Assembly (NCBI GenBank): GCA_005408345.1
Contig: SEMN01000587.1
Coordinates: 62,001 to 126,000, forward strand
DNA length: 64,000 bases
DNA from: Macquaria australasica
Lineage: Eukaryota; Chordata; Actinopteri; Centrarchiformes; Percichthyidae
Direction of reading: 5' to 3'
This document shows positions 60,934-64,000 of the stretch, one piece after another (the stretch's first letter is position 1; every line of letters begins with the position of its first letter). Both the position numbers and the translations under genes were made by a program. The notes under the pieces are model-generated. The model saw only the letters and a program-made list of their open reading frames with translations. It was not told where the DNA came from and ran no database searches.

Positions 60934-63900
60934 CCAAATGTGTGAATCTCTGGTTGACTTTGACCCTGCTGCGCTGATGTGCTGAATGTCTGAGCTCTGA
61001 GGGTCACTGCCAGAATGGACACACTCCTACACACTCCATTCCTCCTCAGCTTGACGTTTGCCCTTTAGGCCACACCGGACGACAACAGAAGTAACAAAAC
61101 AACAACACAGTAAGTGAATTATTTTTTGGTTGGAAGTTCATCCAAAAGCAGAATATATTGTCAGACGTCAGTGTTTGGAAAAGGTCACGGTAATTGGAAA
61201 CCAAAGCAGTCAACCTTGAGTTTTTTCCATATTCCTGTCTTCCCAAAATCAATTTAAACAATTTTAAATCGATGATGTCACTATTTTGACCACAGCAACA
61301 GTTTGATCTTCTGGATTCTTGCTGCCAACTCATACTTTAAAGAGAATTTTGTACTCAGTGAGGGGCACTTGAATCAAAAGATTAAACCTGTTTCCTTTGG
61401 ACCCCCCGTTTGATAGATTAAAGTAGATTTCAAAGCGGCTGGGTGAGGGAATCATTTCCCTTTGGCGAGACCAAGCAAATTGAAAACCTGCATTACTTGG
61501 TCACCGTTTGACAGAATCTCTGATCTCAGTTTAGGTGGTGGGTACTGTTGTGACCACTTATCCACTCAGTCAACGGCATACAAAAAAAGTTCAAACAGAG
61601 GACATGAAGAACTGATCTGTAATTACAGAACTGTGCTTCCTGTTGAGACAAATCACCCCACCTCTGAAATCATCATTGTTATTCAGGACTGAGTGGTGAA
61701 ACAGCTTAATGTAGGCTTGACGAGCAATATTGTCAAAACTTTGCCAGCACTTGTTGAATCTTACAATTCCAAAATGTATGTGAATATACCCGAACTATCA
61801 AAGTTTAGTCTATTTAAGGTGATCAAATAAAGTTCATGTTATTAGTAAAACTGTAGTAAGTTGTTTCAATATTTAAAAGAAGTCCAATATAGTATATATA
61901 TTTGTGTATTTATATTTGTTTGTGGGTTTTTTTCTTTTTTTTTTTAGAAATGTGCTTTTTAATTTGATGGAATAAATTAGACAAAATTCTGTGGGGGATT
62001 TGGTCATATTTAAAGGTAAGTAAACAGCAAAAGTTACACTCACATAAGTCCTTTGCCACTGAATGGACAGAGCTCTGATGAACACATTTAATAAAATATA
62101 AGCTCATCTTAACTTCTGCCTCCCACCCCAACTGTTATCGTGCTGTGGGGTGTGGGGGGGTCAAGGTGGAAGTCAAGGTCATTCTCCAACCCCTTAGATA
62201 GCAGAGCTTGTGATCGGCCCATTTCAAACAAAGACAGCTGAGTCATATTTGAGGAAATCGTCACTGATAGAAGGACAGGAACATTACAGTCAAACACTGA
62301 CTGTAACCCCAAACAATGACTTCATCAAAGGAAGGAAGCGGTGGACTGTTGCTCTGTGACATTACATCAATGTCAAATGGTCTAATTTAATTCAAAGTGA
62401 TTTTTAAAGCAATGAAATTTGACTTACAGACAAAAACTTTGATTAAAACGGATAACAAATCGCCCTACTGTATATACTATTACAATTAACCATTGTTAAA
62501 CCCAAAGAGGAAGTAAGTAATTTCCCACTTAACTGATTGTCCTTAATCAAGATAAACTCAAAGCAACACATAGGTTGTACACTGGCCTCTAACATGACAC
62601 ACTGGGCTGGTCAGATCCTTTGAGCTGACTCAGCTACTGAATAGTCACCACAATAGTTAAAACAGCCGCATATCAGTAAGAATAAGATTGCAAGTGGTTC
62701 CAAATACACATTTTTAGAGGAAACCTGCTCAACAGTAAACCTAATGCATGTGTATGGGGATCAAATATTTTATCTGCATCTTGACCATGAAGTTTCAAAC
62801 AATCAAACAACAAATTAGGCCCAGAAATGGGAGACACATCACCAATAAGACGCTTGTGTTTTAGGGGTTTTTTATCCTAAAGGTCTTAAAAGTAAAACCC
62901 TACTTTGGCCCAGACTGTAGCGACTGTAGTTGGGTCAAAGTCTTTTCACAAGCGTCTGGGCTGAAGTCCAAGCAAAAGCACCCCTTCCCCTCCTTTGCAA
63001 AGGCAATTTTTATGCGCAGGAGTTTTTAACAAAGCACTTGGAATATGTCTTTTTTTTTTAACACAAGGTTGTGATCTTTAATTACCTTTCCTGGATGGGT
63101 GCACCATGATTTTTGGTTTCCAAACAGTAACAGGCGTGTTCATTAATGCATTTGTATACTCATGATGAGTTGCATCAGTCTCTCCCACGCTCCCTCAACC
63201 TTTTAAAAAAAAGCTGCTGTGTACTGTATCAGTGTGATGGAAAACTGGTACCTCCTGCTACACATACTTATTTCATTTTAAGATAAAATAAGATTTAATG
63301 ATTTCTTTCAGTGATGTTTTTTGGCTTTACCAAGAAGTCAGAATATTTGATTACATGATGTTAAAGTTATGATGGCAAAAAAGAAAAAAAACATTAAAGA
63401 AATACTGTTCACTGAAATACTTAAACTGTTACATATTACAGATTACCTATGTTGTCAACAGAAGACAGAATGGCTTTATAATGTTAACAAACATTCAGAA
63501 AGTCTGGTAGAATCACAAATATAATCTTATGTGCCAGCATCTACATCCTCAGACCTCAGATATCAGATGATACATAAGATATCCCTTTATAATTCTGATC
63601 CTAGGAGAGCCAAACTGTTCGTAGTTTAATGGCAACTTCAGCCATGATGTCATACTACTTTCTGGTGAATGAGTAGTGGATGTTTCATCCTTTATGAAAA
63701 ATTAAGGCAGTAGTGGCATCTGTAGAGGAAGTATAATTCATTTTTGGTCCAGCTTTTGGTTTGTTAAGTCAAAAGATGACAATTAACTTGAGAAGATAAT
63801 TGATTAATTGACACCCCCATGTGTTATGCAGGAGAGCTTCTTGATAAAGGGAATTTAATTATCTCCCAACTCTCTTCCATAGGTATTTGACAGAGTATCC

Positions 63901-64000
63901 TCCCGATTTAGAAACCTGATCTGGTACTGGGTGAAGCTACCCCTTCGCCCGCCCATACCAACTCTACAACTCCCGCCCCTTGTTCTTATTAACCTGGGGA
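60934..64000. other. Intergenic, no gene recognised
   Basis: No exon with family match or coherent splice context on either strand. Balanced, non-repetitive blocks near 62930-63070 and 63820-63920 could be conserved non-coding elements, but this is a guess from composition alone. Confidence 0.35.

Noticed and set aside
1..64000. CRISPR array, operon or prophage
   Set aside because: No regularly spaced repeats, no bacterial-type gene packing; the genes are spliced vertebrate genes.

Overview
The window is nuclear DNA of a vertebrate, most probably a ray-finned (percomorph-like) teleost. Its genes have small exons with GT-AG introns, the coding sequences are vertebrate orthologues, and the background carries teleost interspersed repeats: L2/Rex-type LINE pieces with fish-type 3' tails, TTAA-flanked MITE-like elements, tRNA-SINE tails and CA/TG microsatellites. 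No bacterial, CRISPR or rRNA feature was seen.

Layout. (1) 0.57-8.27 kb, minus strand: ankle1, a LEM-domain and GIY-YIG nuclease gene with nine coding exons. I reconstruct 1,190 codons in one frame. (2) 9.7-17.2 kb and 19.7-29.7 kb, both minus strand: two tandem, GPI-anchored, intestinal-type alkaline phosphatase genes. Each has 11 coding exons and conserved catalytic motifs. (3) 29.9-40.1 kb: about 10 kb with no convincing multi-exon gene. It holds a long TG tract, one orphan signal-peptide-like first exon (minus, 33.8 kb) and repeats. (4) 40.17-42.73 kb, plus strand: srek1ip1, a CCHC zinc-knuckle splicing cofactor with five coding exons. (5) 44-56 kb: a repeat-rich zone with two 5'-truncated, frame-broken LINEs in opposite orientation and at least two inverted-repeat DNA elements. 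(6) 56-64 kb: intergenic, with repeat fragments and no gene that I can support.

Most notable observations. Both alkaline phosphatase paralogues appear to have a non-canonical intron at the exon 8/9 junction. The donor is AT in both, and the acceptor at the conserved position is AC in one and AA in the other; only this reading restores the near-invariant VEGGRIDHGHH motif in both genes. A perfect 24-bp stem lies in the last intron of srek1ip1. At 50.6 kb an inverted-repeat element sits exactly at the TTAA centre of what would otherwise be a perfect 60-bp palindrome. An orphan signal-peptide exon lies 4 kb upstream of the second phosphatase, with a splice phase matching that gene's exon 2.

The genes do not form a functional unit. 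ankle1 acts in DNA cleavage, the phosphatases in cell-surface phosphate-ester hydrolysis, and srek1ip1 in RNA splicing. Only the phosphatase pair is related, by tandem duplication. Exon limits were read by eye from splice signals, reading phase and family knowledge; no alignment or transcript data were available.
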